64,000 bases of DNA from positions 5,611,001-5,675,000 of the forward strand of contig CM060195.1 in NCBI GenBank assembly GCA_030549335.1. The letters are read 5' to 3'. The notes below the pieces were generated by a model. It saw nothing but the letters and a program-made list of their open reading frames with translations, made no database searches and had not been told where the DNA came from. The stretch is from Pontederia crassipes (taxonomy: Eukaryota; Streptophyta; Magnoliopsida; Commelinales; Pontederiaceae). This document shows positions 48,513-59,940 of the stretch, one piece after another. The position numbers and the translations under genes were made by a program. Within the stretch, counting starts at the first letter, position 1. Each line of letters begins with the position of its first letter.

Positions 48513-48587
48513 CTTTTTTTTTCCGGAGGGAGTATATATTTTTTTTGTTGATTTAAATCATTTGTAACTTGAGTTAGTTCAGATAAA

Positions 48588-48764
48588 TAACAACAACAAC
48601 AAAGTCTTATCCCACTAGGTGGAGTCGGCTACATGGATCATACGACGTCATTCGTTGATTCATTTTCATGAAATTCGATAAGGTTTTACGCTGGCTGTCG
48701 GGGCCTAACACAATCCTCCTCCTTTATCCGAGCTTGAGACCGGCTATAAAATATAGGCGGAGTT
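48588..48764 (-). mobile_element. (TTG)n-tailed short retroposon, copy G, 177 bp
   Basis: This is a full unit in minus orientation. The 14 bp duplication TTAGTTCAGATAAA is perfect (48574-48587 and 48765-48778). It is inserted between the second and third GLYR2-like exons. Confidence 0.9.
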
Positions 48765-49259
48765 TTAGTTCAGATAAAATCTATAAAAATATGATATCAC
48801 ACAGGCTATTCGCAACCAGATGACTTTAAATTACTTCCTTTATTTCTGTTGATGCGCTAAATCCACCTGTTGTAATTTTCCTATTGTTTTTCATTTTCTT
48901 GTTCTTTTTTTGTCTTGCTCTTTCGTGCTCCTGTAGGCTGTAGCTCTAACTGCATAGATTAGTATTTTCTGATACATCGTACAGTGATTATAAACAACAA
49001 TTTTGCAAAAATGTCTTATAAACATATTTTAGCATATTTTGTTTATTTATTTTCTTCCGATTGCATCATTTAGTAAGCAATGACAGATATGTTGATGTAT
49101 CCACCATTGATGCTACCACTTCTCAGTTGATTAGCAAGCAGATTAAAGATACTGGTGCTCTGTTTTTGGAGGTTATGAAACTTGATTATGCATGCATGAT
49201 ATTTTATCAGACTTTAGCCCTCATGTCCATATCTATCTGAAAATTTTTATACTCCGTGC

Positions 49260-49365
49260 TGTTATAATAGGCTCCTGTTATAATAGGTTTGAACTATTAA
49301 TCTCTTACTCTAATATCATATTAAATTTTATGTACTGATTAATTTTTAAAAAATATATTAAAAAT
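49260..49365 (-). mobile_element. Fragment of small LTR element related to 51765-52061
   Basis: Read on the minus strand, AATTAATCAGTACATAAAAT followed by TTAATATGATATTAGAG parallels the LTR end and primer-binding site of the 51765 element. The other LTR is not found. Confidence 0.45.
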
Positions 49366-49536
49366 AAATAATATCAATAATCTATATTTTTTAACTATAG
49401 CATCCCATAAAAATAATGTTGGATATTTGATAAGAGTAGTTCCTGTGTCTTCTCCATCAAGTAGAAAAAAAAATGATTGTATTAATATTATTTTAGATGA
49501 TTCAGAGATAATCGATGTTGACATCGGTATGAGTCA

Positions 49537-49565
49537 TCATCTCATCTCATCTCATCTCATCTCAT
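49537..49565. repeat. (CATCT)n microsatellite
   Basis: Five to six units of CATCT are read directly. Confidence 0.9.
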
Positions 49566-51764
49566 TTGCTATGTAGCAGTAAATCAATGGAGGAGAAGGA
49601 TAGTTTTGAAAATGGCTGCATAAAAAGAGGAGCTGAGCTACCTGTGAAAAAGGAAGAGTCAGAACTGGGACAGCAGCAGCAGTAGCTTGTTGTTGTTGCT
49701 GCTGCTCCCAATGTTCATAAAGTCATCAGTCTTTGTCAAGGATCCAATGTTTTGTCTATTTTCTCCAGAAAAATGGAGTTCACCGTTAAATGAACCCCCC
49801 CAACGGACATATTTCTGTCTATATATTATTTGACAATATAACAATAACATCATTTCTAAAAAATAAAGCTTATAACAAAATTACATATGATTTTATTATT
49901 AATAGGAAATCCCACAGCTTGAATTTGTAATGATAGAATGCAGAACAATGAATCAGTTGAAATGTAATAAATTTCTCATATAAAAAATATTATAATATTA
50001 CTAAGTATTTTTTTTCTTTACTTAAGCAAAGTCTTAAAAGTTCGAATACCTATGAATATAAAAATATTATTGGGTGTGTTTGGCCAGCAAGATTTGGGCA
50101 GAACTTGCTCAAGTTCCGATCACCTGATCAATTTAAAGAAGATAAAGTTCTTGCTTCAAAAAAGTTCTGATTGAAAGCAAGAACTTTTCTTTTTCTTTTT
50201 TTTTTATTTTTAAAATTATTTTAAATGTACATATTATTTATTAATACATTATAATTAAACTTATAAATTATTAATTTTTATTGATTATAAATTGTTTAGT
50301 TCTAATAATTTAAAAATATTTTATTAATTAGTTAAAATATCTTGCTTTGTATTGTAGTATAATAAAATTATAAAAAATTCATATTAATTAACTATAAAAT
50401 ATTATAATTACATTTATTGTATTATAATATGAATTAAATCAAATTAATGTAACATCTTGTGTATAATATTATATTGAATATAATAGATTTTTATTAATTA
50501 AAATTTTCATTTATTTTTTTTAAAAATATATTATATTTTTTTATCTTAATATTTATGTAAATTATAATATTAATAACATATAAAATATTTAATCAAAATT
50601 AATATTAATATATTACGACACAACTTTTTAATATAAATTTAAATAAATAATTACATATGATATTTTTTACGTGCTAGTAATTATTATTTTAAATAAATAA
50701 ATATGTATAATATTTTTATTTATTATAATTGTATATCTCATAAAATAATAAATTATATTCTTTTTTCTTAATTTTTATTCAAATACTCACTAAAAATTAT
50801 TTATCAAATTAATTTTTTAAATTCTCATTATTATATTTTTCGTCCAAACATCAACTTAAATTTTTTTATCAAATCGATTAGTTCTTAAAAACTTATCGGA
50901 ACTCAAAATCCTGGTGCTACTAAAAAAATATATTATAATATTAATTAAAGAACATTTCAAAAGAAGCACTAATATAGCTAAATAACTTGATTCTTTGGCG
51001 GCGATTTCCAAAATCTCTCAATCTCTCTCCTCCCATTCTCTCTCCCCATTAAATTTAATTTTGTCCCTTGTTGATGCTTGCTTGGATTCAGTCTTCTTGT
51101 TCTTTGTTGATGTCAAGTCGTCTTTCTATTCCCCCTCCGCATCGTTTCTTTATGTCTATTAATTAATAATTAATGTGGCAGCGTGCGACCATGGAGGGGA
51201 CCCCACTCTCATCACACGCTCGCATGCCCCCACGTCGTTTCTTCGTTTCATTATTAATCATCATAATAATAAATATATAACGAACACTCACAATTATCTT
51301 CATCATTAAAAAAAAAAGAATGACAAAAAACAAAATATCGCAATATGTTTTCAGATTACAACAGTTCAACGATGAAATTACCATAATGTCCTCATTTATG
51401 TGTTTTCCTATTTTTTCATCGTAAGTCATAACTACGATTACTAAAAAAAGGTAACGCATTACTAAATTAAGGTTTGATAGTCAACTCTATCTATTTTAGC
51501 TATTCGTATTTATAGCACATTTTGTATGTGTTTTAAAATTTCCAAATATTGACAAAATGGAAAATAAAATTCATTTCCTTATCTCACACTTTCCAATACC
51601 ACTTTCTTTATATACTCAAATCATACAGTAAACAATCAAGTTTGATTGACATAATTGATTAGTAAGATTATGTATCAATCACTCACTAAAAATTAGTAAT
51701 TTCATATTTGATTTTAAAAATCACCACTTAATACTATTCAGTTCTTTAGCTCTTTACCAAGACT

Positions 51765-52061
51765 TGTGAATAATATAAAATTATAGATGTTGTTTATCTT
51801 AAAAACTTAAGCTTTTAAAAAAATTCATGGGCACATTAAATTTAATATGATATCAGAACGAAAGGTTAAGAGTTCGAACATCGTTAAGTTCTTATTAAAA
51901 AATAATTTTCTCCTTTAATTATTCACGTGTTGAGCTTGACTCAGAGCAAAAGTTGTAAGCCCTCCACATGCGAGGGAGTGTTAATAATATAAAATTATAA
52001 ATGTTGCTCCTTTAAAAAATTTAAATTTTTAAAAAAATTGATCAGCACATCAAATTTAACA
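51765..52061 (+). mobile_element. Very small LTR retrotransposon (SMART class), 297 bp
   Basis: The two direct repeats are exactly 83 bp each (51765-51847 and 51979-52061), sharing AATAATATAAAATTATA and AAAAAAATT(C/G)AT. TGATATCAGAAC, close to the Met-tRNA primer-binding site TGGTATCAGAGC, follows the first repeat directly. A purine tract GCGAGGGAG directly precedes the second. The interior is only 131 bp. No clean 5 bp target duplication is seen. A minus-strand relative lies near 49260. Confidence 0.8.
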
Positions 52062-52623
52062 AATGAGTCATGTGCTAATAGTTGCCCGAATGATTTTAAT
52101 AAAATCATATAGCAAACATATGAAAATAGGTCACTTTTCAAAGCTTTTAGTCATTTTTTCAACAAAACAACCTTAAGACAAAAAATGATAAAAAGCAACC
52201 AATTTTAAATTATTTAGTTCCATAAAAAATAAGTTAGATGACATAACTTAATAATGTTTTTTTTCTAGCGAGAGTGAAAACAATTACAGTAAAACATGTT
52301 TTGAGGAAGATTCTTTTTCCTTCAATATTGTTAACAAGTTTTTGGCCATTCATGTTTTGGGGATCAAATACGTGAAAATAAGATGTATTTTCCTTGAAAC
52401 AATTATAACATAAAAAATTAATTATTCACAAACCATCATAAAACTTTTAAGATTTCACACACTATATGCTAATATCTAATTTAAGTAAAAAAATATTAAA
52501 GATAGATACCTCATCTTCGAGGTTTGTTTTTCTTGTTGTTGGGAGATTAACATACATATTACAAACAATCATTTTAATTCCACATATATTAGAGACCCAA
52601 ACTTCTATTTTGTTAAATTTTAC
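52062..52623. other. AT-rich intergenic DNA
   Basis: No supported feature is seen. Confidence 0.5.
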
Positions 52624-53567
52624 TAGTAAATTTGACTAATACCCTCCAACTTTATCAATTTTATTCCAACTTTACTTTTTAATTGGACTACCATTCAATT
52701 ATTAATTTATTTCTGTAACTATCCTTCCTACTATAAATAGCCAATTTTTGATCATTTTTGTTTAAATTAAAATAATAAATTTTTTTTTTTAAAAGGAGAG
52801 GGGGTATTCCCCTCTCCTTCTCCCAACGACTGCCTATGCGCCGCCTGGCTTCCAGACGGCCGGAGGGAGAGGGGTCCGGGCCTCCTTTCCCTTCTTCCCT
52901 CCGACGCAGAGCAGAGGAGGCGCACTCTCCTCCTTTGCTCGCAGAGGGGTTCGCCATCATCGTCATCAAAGAAGAACTCGCTGCCTGCTACGACATGCGA
53001 CGAGTTGGGTGCCGCTGGCGAGAGGGGATTGAGGAAAGGGTGCAATGGGGATGCGCTTGTGGCAGAGTGGATGTTGGCATCGCAAACGATGTAGAGCGTT
53101 GTGGCGTCGGCCTTGTAGGCGAAGCTGGCGGGTGCTTGTTCGTAGACCTCACACATGCAGAAGCTGTGGGGGAGGCAAGCTTGTTGGCGTTGTGCAGGTG
53201 CATATCATGGCCGCTGCAGTGTTACGCCACGTCAGGACGATAAAAGAGCAGTGCGGGCTCGCCCTTGCAGGAGTCACACACCTCCTTGCTGCGAGTCCTG
53301 GTTGACACCTCCAACTCAAACGTCAAGTTCTTCTTCGAAAGCGAGGAGGAGGGGGTGCCACCCCCTGTTATTTTTATTTTTTTAATATTTTTAATATTTA
53401 ATTTATTTTAACATCAACAAAATGATTGTGAAAATTGATTATTTTCTGTCGGAAGGGTAATTATTAAAATAAATCAATAGTTGCAGATGATCTGATTAGA
53501 AAGTAAAAATGAATGATAGAATTGAGAAAAGACTAAAGTTTAGAAGGTATTTAATAAAATTACTCAA
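52624..53567. mobile_element. Long-TIR DNA element with GC-rich core, about 0.94 kb
   Basis: The left arm (AGTAAATTTGACTAATACCC onward) and right arm (ending GGTATTTAATAAAATTACT) are inverted repeats over about 100 bp. The core 52800-53370 is GC-rich, with overlapping frames on both strands that look spurious. It resembles the 33957-34661 element in plan and in its GTAAATT termini. A target duplication is not clear, so the ends are approximate. Confidence 0.6.
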
Positions 53568-54211
53568 TATATTTATCTTAATTACAATAATAATTTTAAT
53601 AAAAAATATAAAAATTAAACAAAATACTTGATTTCATTTGAGTTTGAAGTTTTGAACTTAAAATTATTATTAGTTTCTTTTACTCCTCTGAAAAATTTAC
53701 CCACATATTTAAGACAAATAGCTATAAGTATATTAGTAGATGACATACCGGAATTGTATCCTTTTATTTTAATTTATAATGAATAAAAGTAAAATAGGTA
53801 ATTTTTTCAGAAAATATTTAATTTAAATTTGAACTTTAAATTATTGTTAGCACTTTTCATTTATTAAACTAACTAAAATTTAGATTTTGATAAAACATGA
53901 AGTTTGGTAATATCTCTCTCTCTCTGTGTCCTTCACATATGATAAAAAATATTCTCAGGGAGTTGAATTGAATCAGTTGATTATGATAGGGAGCCCCTTT
54001 GGCGTATAGCGAGTGAGAGAAAGTGCTGTCAGAAGCCGGTCGTTCGGAAGAGGGATTTTTTGAATTTTCAAAATTAACGTTTTTTTTTAAATTAAACAAA
54101 GACAACTTTTATACCTACAAAGAATTTAAAAAAGGAATCCAATTTTTTTTTTGCTTTTTCTTTTTACTTTTTGTAACGTAAACAACAACAATAAGAAAAA
54201 AATATATTAAT
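53568..54211. other. AT-rich upstream DNA of the TRM-like gene
   Basis: No coding region is seen. The promoter of the gene at 54626 should lie here or just downstream. Confidence 0.4.
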
Positions 54212-54424
54212 ATGTTCCCTTCCACTCCCCAAAACCAAAATCCACCAAAACGTAAACCCACTTTTCCTGCACCCTCTCATTCTCTCTCTAAAAAGATTGC
54301 TTCATTCACGGTTGGGTTTCTTTTCTCTCTCCGCAACGCCGTCATTTATTGCTTCCACCACCACCTCCTCCCCTCTCCTCACATTGTGACTCCACCACCA
54401 CCTCCATTTCGTCTCCCTCCCTAA
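54212..54424 (+). CDS. Possible upstream ORF (70 aa) in the TRM-like 5' leader
   Basis: This ATG-initiated 70-codon frame closes about 200 bp before the main ATG, in CT-rich DNA typical of a plant 5' leader. It is Pro/Ser/His-rich with no domain. If the transcript starts upstream it would be a uORF; if transcription starts later it has no meaning. Confidence 0.25.
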   Translation: MFPSTPQNQNPPKRKPTFPAPSHSLSKKIASFTVGFLFSLRNAVIYCFHHHLLPSPHIVTPPPPPFRLPP

Positions 54425-54625
54425 AATTTGTTGCGGGATCCTTTTAGCGTCTGATTCTGCTCTCGAGATTTCGATCGGGGAGCTGTGTTTCCGTTCTTCT
54501 CTCTCTTCCTTTTTTTTGACAATTTTTTTTGGATATTTTTGTTGCTGGTTTGGAGCTCGTTGGAGGTCTCTGGAGCAGTCGATCCCGGGGCTTCCTGGTT
54601 CGGGGTGTTTGCTCGGAATTGCGCA

Positions 54626-57600
54626 ATGTATCCGAGCCTGAGCGGATCCCGGCGCAAAGAGAAGAGCTGGCGGCTGGATGAGTTCGCTTCCGACCGGATC
54701 CCCGTGAAACCTGCTCGAAGAAATGGTACGATTGCTGCTTGCGTGCTTCTTCTTCGCATCTCTTCCTCGTTTGGGTTTATTTCTTCTCTGAAGTTCGAAG
54801 CGTTCGACTTTGTGGAACGGTCTTTGCTGTACAATGCGCAGTATTTGTGAATTATTAATGCCTGGCGTCGTGCTGCCCCGCTGTGGGAGCTTATTATTAG
54901 CTGTTCTTTTTAGTAAAATTCTGCAAAACGTAAAAAAGACCCTATTTTGATCAAGTCACCTATCAAATGGCTTTGTTTCCATTACTGAGAACTAATGCGA
55001 GGCTTTTTTTATTTTTTATTTGTTTCTATTTCGTTGCTTTGGCCATTGAAAAATTGCTAGATGATTTATCTGGTAAACTGAAATTTCCCACCATCACATA
55101 CTCGTTACTGTTCATGTTTAGATTTATCTCAAATTAGCATGGGGGACTGCCCTAATATCGTGGCGTAGTTAAGAAGTGCTCTTCTGTTGTAGATTTATCT
55201 CAAATTAGCATGGGGGACTGCCCTAATATCGTGGCGTAGTTAAGAAGTGCTCTTCTGTTGTAGATTTATTTACTAAAAAAATTTCAAGTATTTTGTATGC
55301 TATCAATTGCGTAAGGTCAAAAGACACATTTTTTTTTTATGGTTGAATGAGCCCTCTCATCCTATGTCGTGTTGGTTATTTCTTTCCGGTTCGGTGTAGT
55401 ATGTAGAGTCAGGCCTCATTCTTCTTTAATTACTTTCTCTTTAGGAGATTTAATTACTTTCTCTGATGTACACAGCTCACCGTTTTTCTTAAGTCGAATT
55501 TCCTACTACCTTGTTCGCTCTTGAATCCTCAAACAGATGGATCATTACTTCTTCTTGTGCCGATGGTTTCTCTCTCTCTCTCATAGTCTTTCTAAAATCC
55601 ATCTTGGTAGGGATATCTTGTTTGCAATTATACCATTCTTGTTGATGCATATGGAAGTTGGTCAATTAACACCAATAGTATGTGATGCTATTTCTATTGG
55701 CAAGTATCATCGTGCATGGAAAGATGATTCTTGTTATGCTAATAGGAGTCCGGGTCATAACATCATTTGGTAAACTTTGAAAATTCAATCTTTTTCATCA
55801 AGGTTCCTTTTGATGGATTGTATATTACATAATGTAGGGATGATATCAAATCTCTCATCCTTTTCTGTTTTCCCACACATGTTTATGTATTTGAGATCTT
55901 AGCTAAAATGCAGAATGTACTTGAACACCAAAAAATAACAATATCACATTTTATGATTCATAACTATACTGCCAATGATTTCAGCATCAGTTCAATTTAC
56001 AGGAGGGAGAAATGAACCAGATATGACATACGGTTCTGTTCATCATAGTGTCTACTCATTGGATGAAAATTCTGTAAGTGTGTATCTACGTCTCCTGATC
56101 CTCTTTAGTTTATTTATTGAATATCTTTCCTTTCGCTTTTTCAAGTGTTGACTACTTTTCTCATTACTGTGATGTTTCCTCGAAGATAAACAATTTTTAA
56201 GAGCTAAATCATGAGTTGACAGAATGCTTTTTCATCAAGTGTGACTTTATCAGTCAGGACCTGTTTCAACTTTCGGTTAATCAAGCTCACAAATGTACCC
56301 AACATTTTTTTAGGGGAACTGTGTACCCAGCATTGATGTATAACTTACCCTAAAACAATTGATCTATAACTTGTTCATAATGCAATAAATACATCAAACT
56401 GAAATTATATAATTTTCAGGTGCTGACACCAGTATTTCAGTTTCAGCAACATCAGATGCTCGACAGTATCTGCTAACTGATTTGCTAGCACATATATCTA
56501 CCACAGGATGTGATATTTTTTTTTGGTTGGGAACTATTTCTTGCTGTAGCCGACCCCGCCTAGTGGGATAAGGCTTTTGTTGTTGTTGTTGTTGTTGGAA
56601 CTATTTCTTGCACTAACACGTGTAAATGTTTTTTTCTTGTAGCTTCAGCTGGGATTCAGGCGCCATTCATCCAACAGGGTCAACGGGACCCCTATTAAAA
56701 CATTAATAGATGAAGAAGTATCAAAAGAGATGGAAAATAAACGTTCCTCACCCGGTTTGGTTGCAAGGCTGATGGGTCTTGATACTCTTCCTGCTCAAGT
56801 CGTTGATAAGCATGCAAAGCATGTATCTCAGAACAAGAGCATCAATGATAGCCAAGAGTACAAAGATGTTTTTGAAGTCATGGAGGCATCAAAGCTTAAA
56901 AAGCATAAGAATCAATCAACTAGGAAAAGAATGTTAAGTTCTAAAAGAACTGAGACTGACATTGATCTTATAAGGCAGAAATTTATGGATGCAAAGCGTC
57001 TCTCAACTGATGAAGTATTACAAAACTCTAAAGAATTAAATGATGCACTGGAAATTTTAGATTCCAACAAGGATCTTCTTCTGGAATTTCTCCAAGATCC
57101 CAATTCTTTATTCATGAAGCATCTCCATGATCTAAACCATGTATCACCCTCTCCCCTTCCTAAGCAGATTACAGTATTGAAGTCATCTAAAGGTGCTAAA
57201 CTTGGTGGTCATGAAGTTTGGTCTAGACCGGAAGGTAATCATGAAAAGTGCTCCCATATGCAGAAATATGCACCAAGCCATGTGGACTATTCTCTCAAAG
57301 AAAAGAATGTATCCCATAGACAGAAGTCATCGGCATCTCAATTTGTGAAGTATTCCGAAACTCGTAATCATGCCACACGCATAGTTGTTCTTAAACCAAA
57401 TCTTGAAAAGGCCCGGAAGATGGCTGGAGCTGTTTCATTTGGATATGAGAATTTCCATTTTGGCTCCAGAAAACAAGAAGAGTTTATTGCGTTTGGGACT
57501 CAGGAGTTACACAGGGAAGGAAGAGAGAGGCAGAAATTTTCTAGTGATTTGGAATATTCAGACAATAAATCAAAGGGATCAAGAGAAATTGCAAGAGAAA

Positions 57601-59940
57601 TTACAAAGCAGATGAGACAAAATGTTACTACTCGTTCTAAAGCAGCAAACCTTTCAGAGTTAAATGCTCGTTTTCATAATGAATCCTCTTTGACAGATTT
57701 CACTAACTTGAACAACTCTGAATCATTTTCCCGGCTTCCAGACCACTTTGATGAGTGGAATGATGGTTTGAGTCCATCATCCTTTTGTTCAGTTGAATCA
57801 TCCATGAACAGAGAAGCTAGAAAACATTTATCTGAAAGGTGGGATATGACTTACAGATTAGCAAAAATGGGGCTTATAGATAGGGGTGCAAGCACATTGG
57901 GTGAAATGCTCGCGTTATCTGATGTAGAGGTGCCAAGACCCATTGTTGATTCCACAGGAAGGAATAAAGTTTCCAATGTGAAATTTTCTAAGAATGAATC
58001 CATTGATACCTGGGGTTATCCATTGGGCATTAGCAGCAAGGATGGCTGGAAGGATGGGAACTCCAGAAATTTGCAAAGGTCCAAGTCGCTTCATACTTTG
58101 TCTTCTGCACCTGAAAGTACAAGATTAAGCAAAATAAAACACAGTGATGGAAGTTACAACTACAGCATGCTGAAGGATGTCCTTCGTATGGAGCCAAAAG
58201 ATTTTCCAGATGGAACGTATACTACGCAAGGAAGATCTCTAGTTCCGAATTCTCCATATCATCTGAACAAATTCAAAACACCTCACTCAACCGCGGAGGA
58301 TAATATGATACCTGAACGGGAAATTCATGTACATTCAGAAGAGCCAAGGAAGATTGCTGATGTAGGACATAGCTCAGAAGCTAGGTCTATGCATTCTGTA
58401 CTGATCGATGAAGCTGTTATTGATAGAAAACATGTTGACAAGGCTGAATCAATTTCTATGTGGGAACAGGTGACACATCCATCCACTTCTCCAATAAAGC
58501 AAGTGAAGCAGTCATTCCTGATTCCATTGGAAAATGAAGAATTTCCTCGCAAGAATCAGAATGATGTTGTCATCCAGGTTAGTTTCCTCGATTATGTATG
58601 ATTTAGTCACAACTTATCTTGGGTGCACTGACCAATGGTTTTTGTTTTTGCTATGCTGTTTAGATAGAATTATTGCAACCCTCAGATGATTTAGATCTAT
58701 TGTTTCTGTATTATATGTGAGGTCATATTACAGTAATGACATTGGTTGAAACTTGATAATTTTTTCCTCATTTGGTCGATAACATAGAAGCTTTTAGGTA
58801 CTATTGATTCACAATTATGTCAATATATTTGATATACTTGGACTTAGGTCTCAGCTTCTTGGATGTGTCCTTTGATGCATGTTATTGTTTTAGTTGTCTG
58901 TGCCATGTGGGTTTCTGCACTTATTTCTTTCATTTGTTGTACAATATTAGCACATTTCACATAGTACCAAATTTTATGCCTCCAGGAAACATCAATTCCC
59001 TCTCCCCAGGTAGATCCCATCCCCTATCAACCAGAGGCTGCTCACTCTTGTCCTTCTCTTTGTTCAAAGGAACGTGAACAACCAAGTCCTGTCTCTGTTC
59101 TGGAGCCACCATCTGAAGAAGAAAGTTCTGCTTCAGGATGTTTCGAGAGAATAAGTGCAGACCTTCAAGGCAAGCTGCAGCATACTTTTTTTAATCTTCG
59201 TTTCCTGCATATTTATGATTTGCTTCTGTATTTTTCACTTGATCACAGAGCTCAGAATGCAACTCAAACTTCTTAAGCTGGAGTCAGGAGGCAAGGCAGA
59301 TGATTCAGACATCAACGCATCGAGTGATGAAGATTCTGCTGTTGATAGTCACTCATCTCTTTCAGCAGGACACATAATTCAAGCATTTAGGAATGAAGAT
59401 GACAGGGACTTCTCATATGTCCTTGATATGTTTATTGATTCAGGAATACATGGTTCTAACCAAGAATGGCTCCCTGATTGCTGTCAATCACCCAGTTATC
59501 CAGTGGACCAACACGTCTTCCACAAACTGGAGAAAAAGTACTGTGCAATTTCATCATGGTCAAGATCAGAAAGGAAGATGTTGTTTGACCTCACTAATTT
59601 CATATTGTCTTCTATGGTTATACCATGCCTGGACCTGAATCCATGGGTTATGTCAAAGAGTTATGTACATGCATGGGGATGTGATGGTCTTGTTGAAGGC
59701 TTATGGCAAATGATAGTCAAGCAAAGGCAAAACGTAGGTCATGGCGCTGATAACATCCTTGACCCAAGGTGGTTAAGCCTGAAAGACGAGGTACAATACA
59801 TTGGTAAGGAGATAGAGATGATGTTGAAGAATGACCTTGTGGAAGAACTTCTTGTTGATTTCTCTAGTAGTGTAGGTTCAGCTAGAGGTATATTGCTAAA
59901 ATTAGAAGGTTCAAGCGCGAAAGATATGCTGATTAAGTAA
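54626..59940 (+). CDS. TRM/LONGIFOLIA-type protein (DUF3741-like motif, DUF4378), 999 aa, five exons
   Basis: The exons are 54626-54725, 55985-56073, 56643-58577, 58986-59169 and 59249-59940. Phases agree and total 3000 nt to a TAA. The chosen ATG (54626) is the first in its frame after a stop-free leader lacking ATG. The motif PGLVARLMGLDTLP (about residues 100-113) is the short DUF3741-type signature of TON1-recruiting-motif proteins. A long charged, disordered middle follows. The C terminus (about 820-985; DFSYVLDMFIDSGI, then HAWGCDGLVEGLW and LVEELLVDF) is DUF4378. Family members recruit TON1/PP2A-type complexes to cortical microtubules and affect division planes and cell elongation. The last intron (59170-59248) uses a GC donor, AAG|GCAAGC. 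Intron 2 carries retroposon copy H. Assignment to a TRM subgroup was not possible. Confidence 0.87.
55120..55261. repeat. Perfect 71 bp tandem duplication in intron 1 of the TRM-like gene
   Basis: The 71 bp starting AGATTTATCTCAAATTAGCA at 55120 is repeated without change from 55191 to 55261, and AGATTTAT begins a third copy. Confidence 0.95.
56545..56596 (+). mobile_element. (TTG)n-tailed retroposon 3' fragment, copy H, 52 bp
   Basis: TGTAGCCGACCCCGCCTAG through GGATAAGGCTTTTG(TTG)n is flanked by perfect GGAACTATTTCTTGC duplications (56530-56544 and 56597-56611). It is 5'-truncated, in sense orientation, and ends 46 nt before exon 3 of the TRM-like gene. Confidence 0.92.

Larger units (their letters stand above)
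48055..49171 (+). pseudogene. GLYR2-like glyoxylate/succinic semialdehyde reductase fragment, three orphan exons
   Basis: Exon-like blocks at 48055-48130 (YEPSPAEVASSCDVTF, then AMLADPESA), 48209-48264 (INVACGTTGAAQGMGPGKG) and 49087-49171 (YVDVSTIDATTSQLISKQI, then KDTGALFLE) join in phase. They match consecutive parts of the NAD(P)-binding domain of plant glyoxylate/succinic semialdehyde reductase 2, an enzyme that detoxifies glyoxylate and succinic semialdehyde with NADPH. The dinucleotide-binding N terminus and the whole catalytic C-terminal domain are absent within several kilobases. The middle exon is followed by GC rather than GT, and the last by GTTATG. A (TTG)n retroposon (copy G) and a TA microsatellite sit in the second intron. 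I infer a gene relic or captured fragment, not an active gene. Confidence 0.8.
49172..51764. other. AT-rich intergenic DNA
   Basis: It contains a minus-strand fragment of the small LTR family (about 49260-49365), a pentanucleotide repeat at 49537-49565, and a 32-codon frame at 49587-49685 ending in a QQQQ run that I cannot name. A possible AT-rich element lies at about 50080-50930. The CT-rich text near 51010 has no frame behind it. Confidence 0.4.

Noticed and set aside
49587-49685. 32-codon frame ending in QQQQ
   Set aside because: Too short, no known family, and the glutamines come from a CAG run.
50080-50930. Possible AT-rich transposon with weak inverted ends (AGCAAGATTTGGG against CAAAATCCTGGTGCT)
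   Set aside because: Inverted similarity is short and gapped, and no target duplication was found.
52688-53385. Overlapping frames up to 135 codons
   Set aside because: They lie in the GC-rich core of a foldback element, on both strands, without domain or start context.
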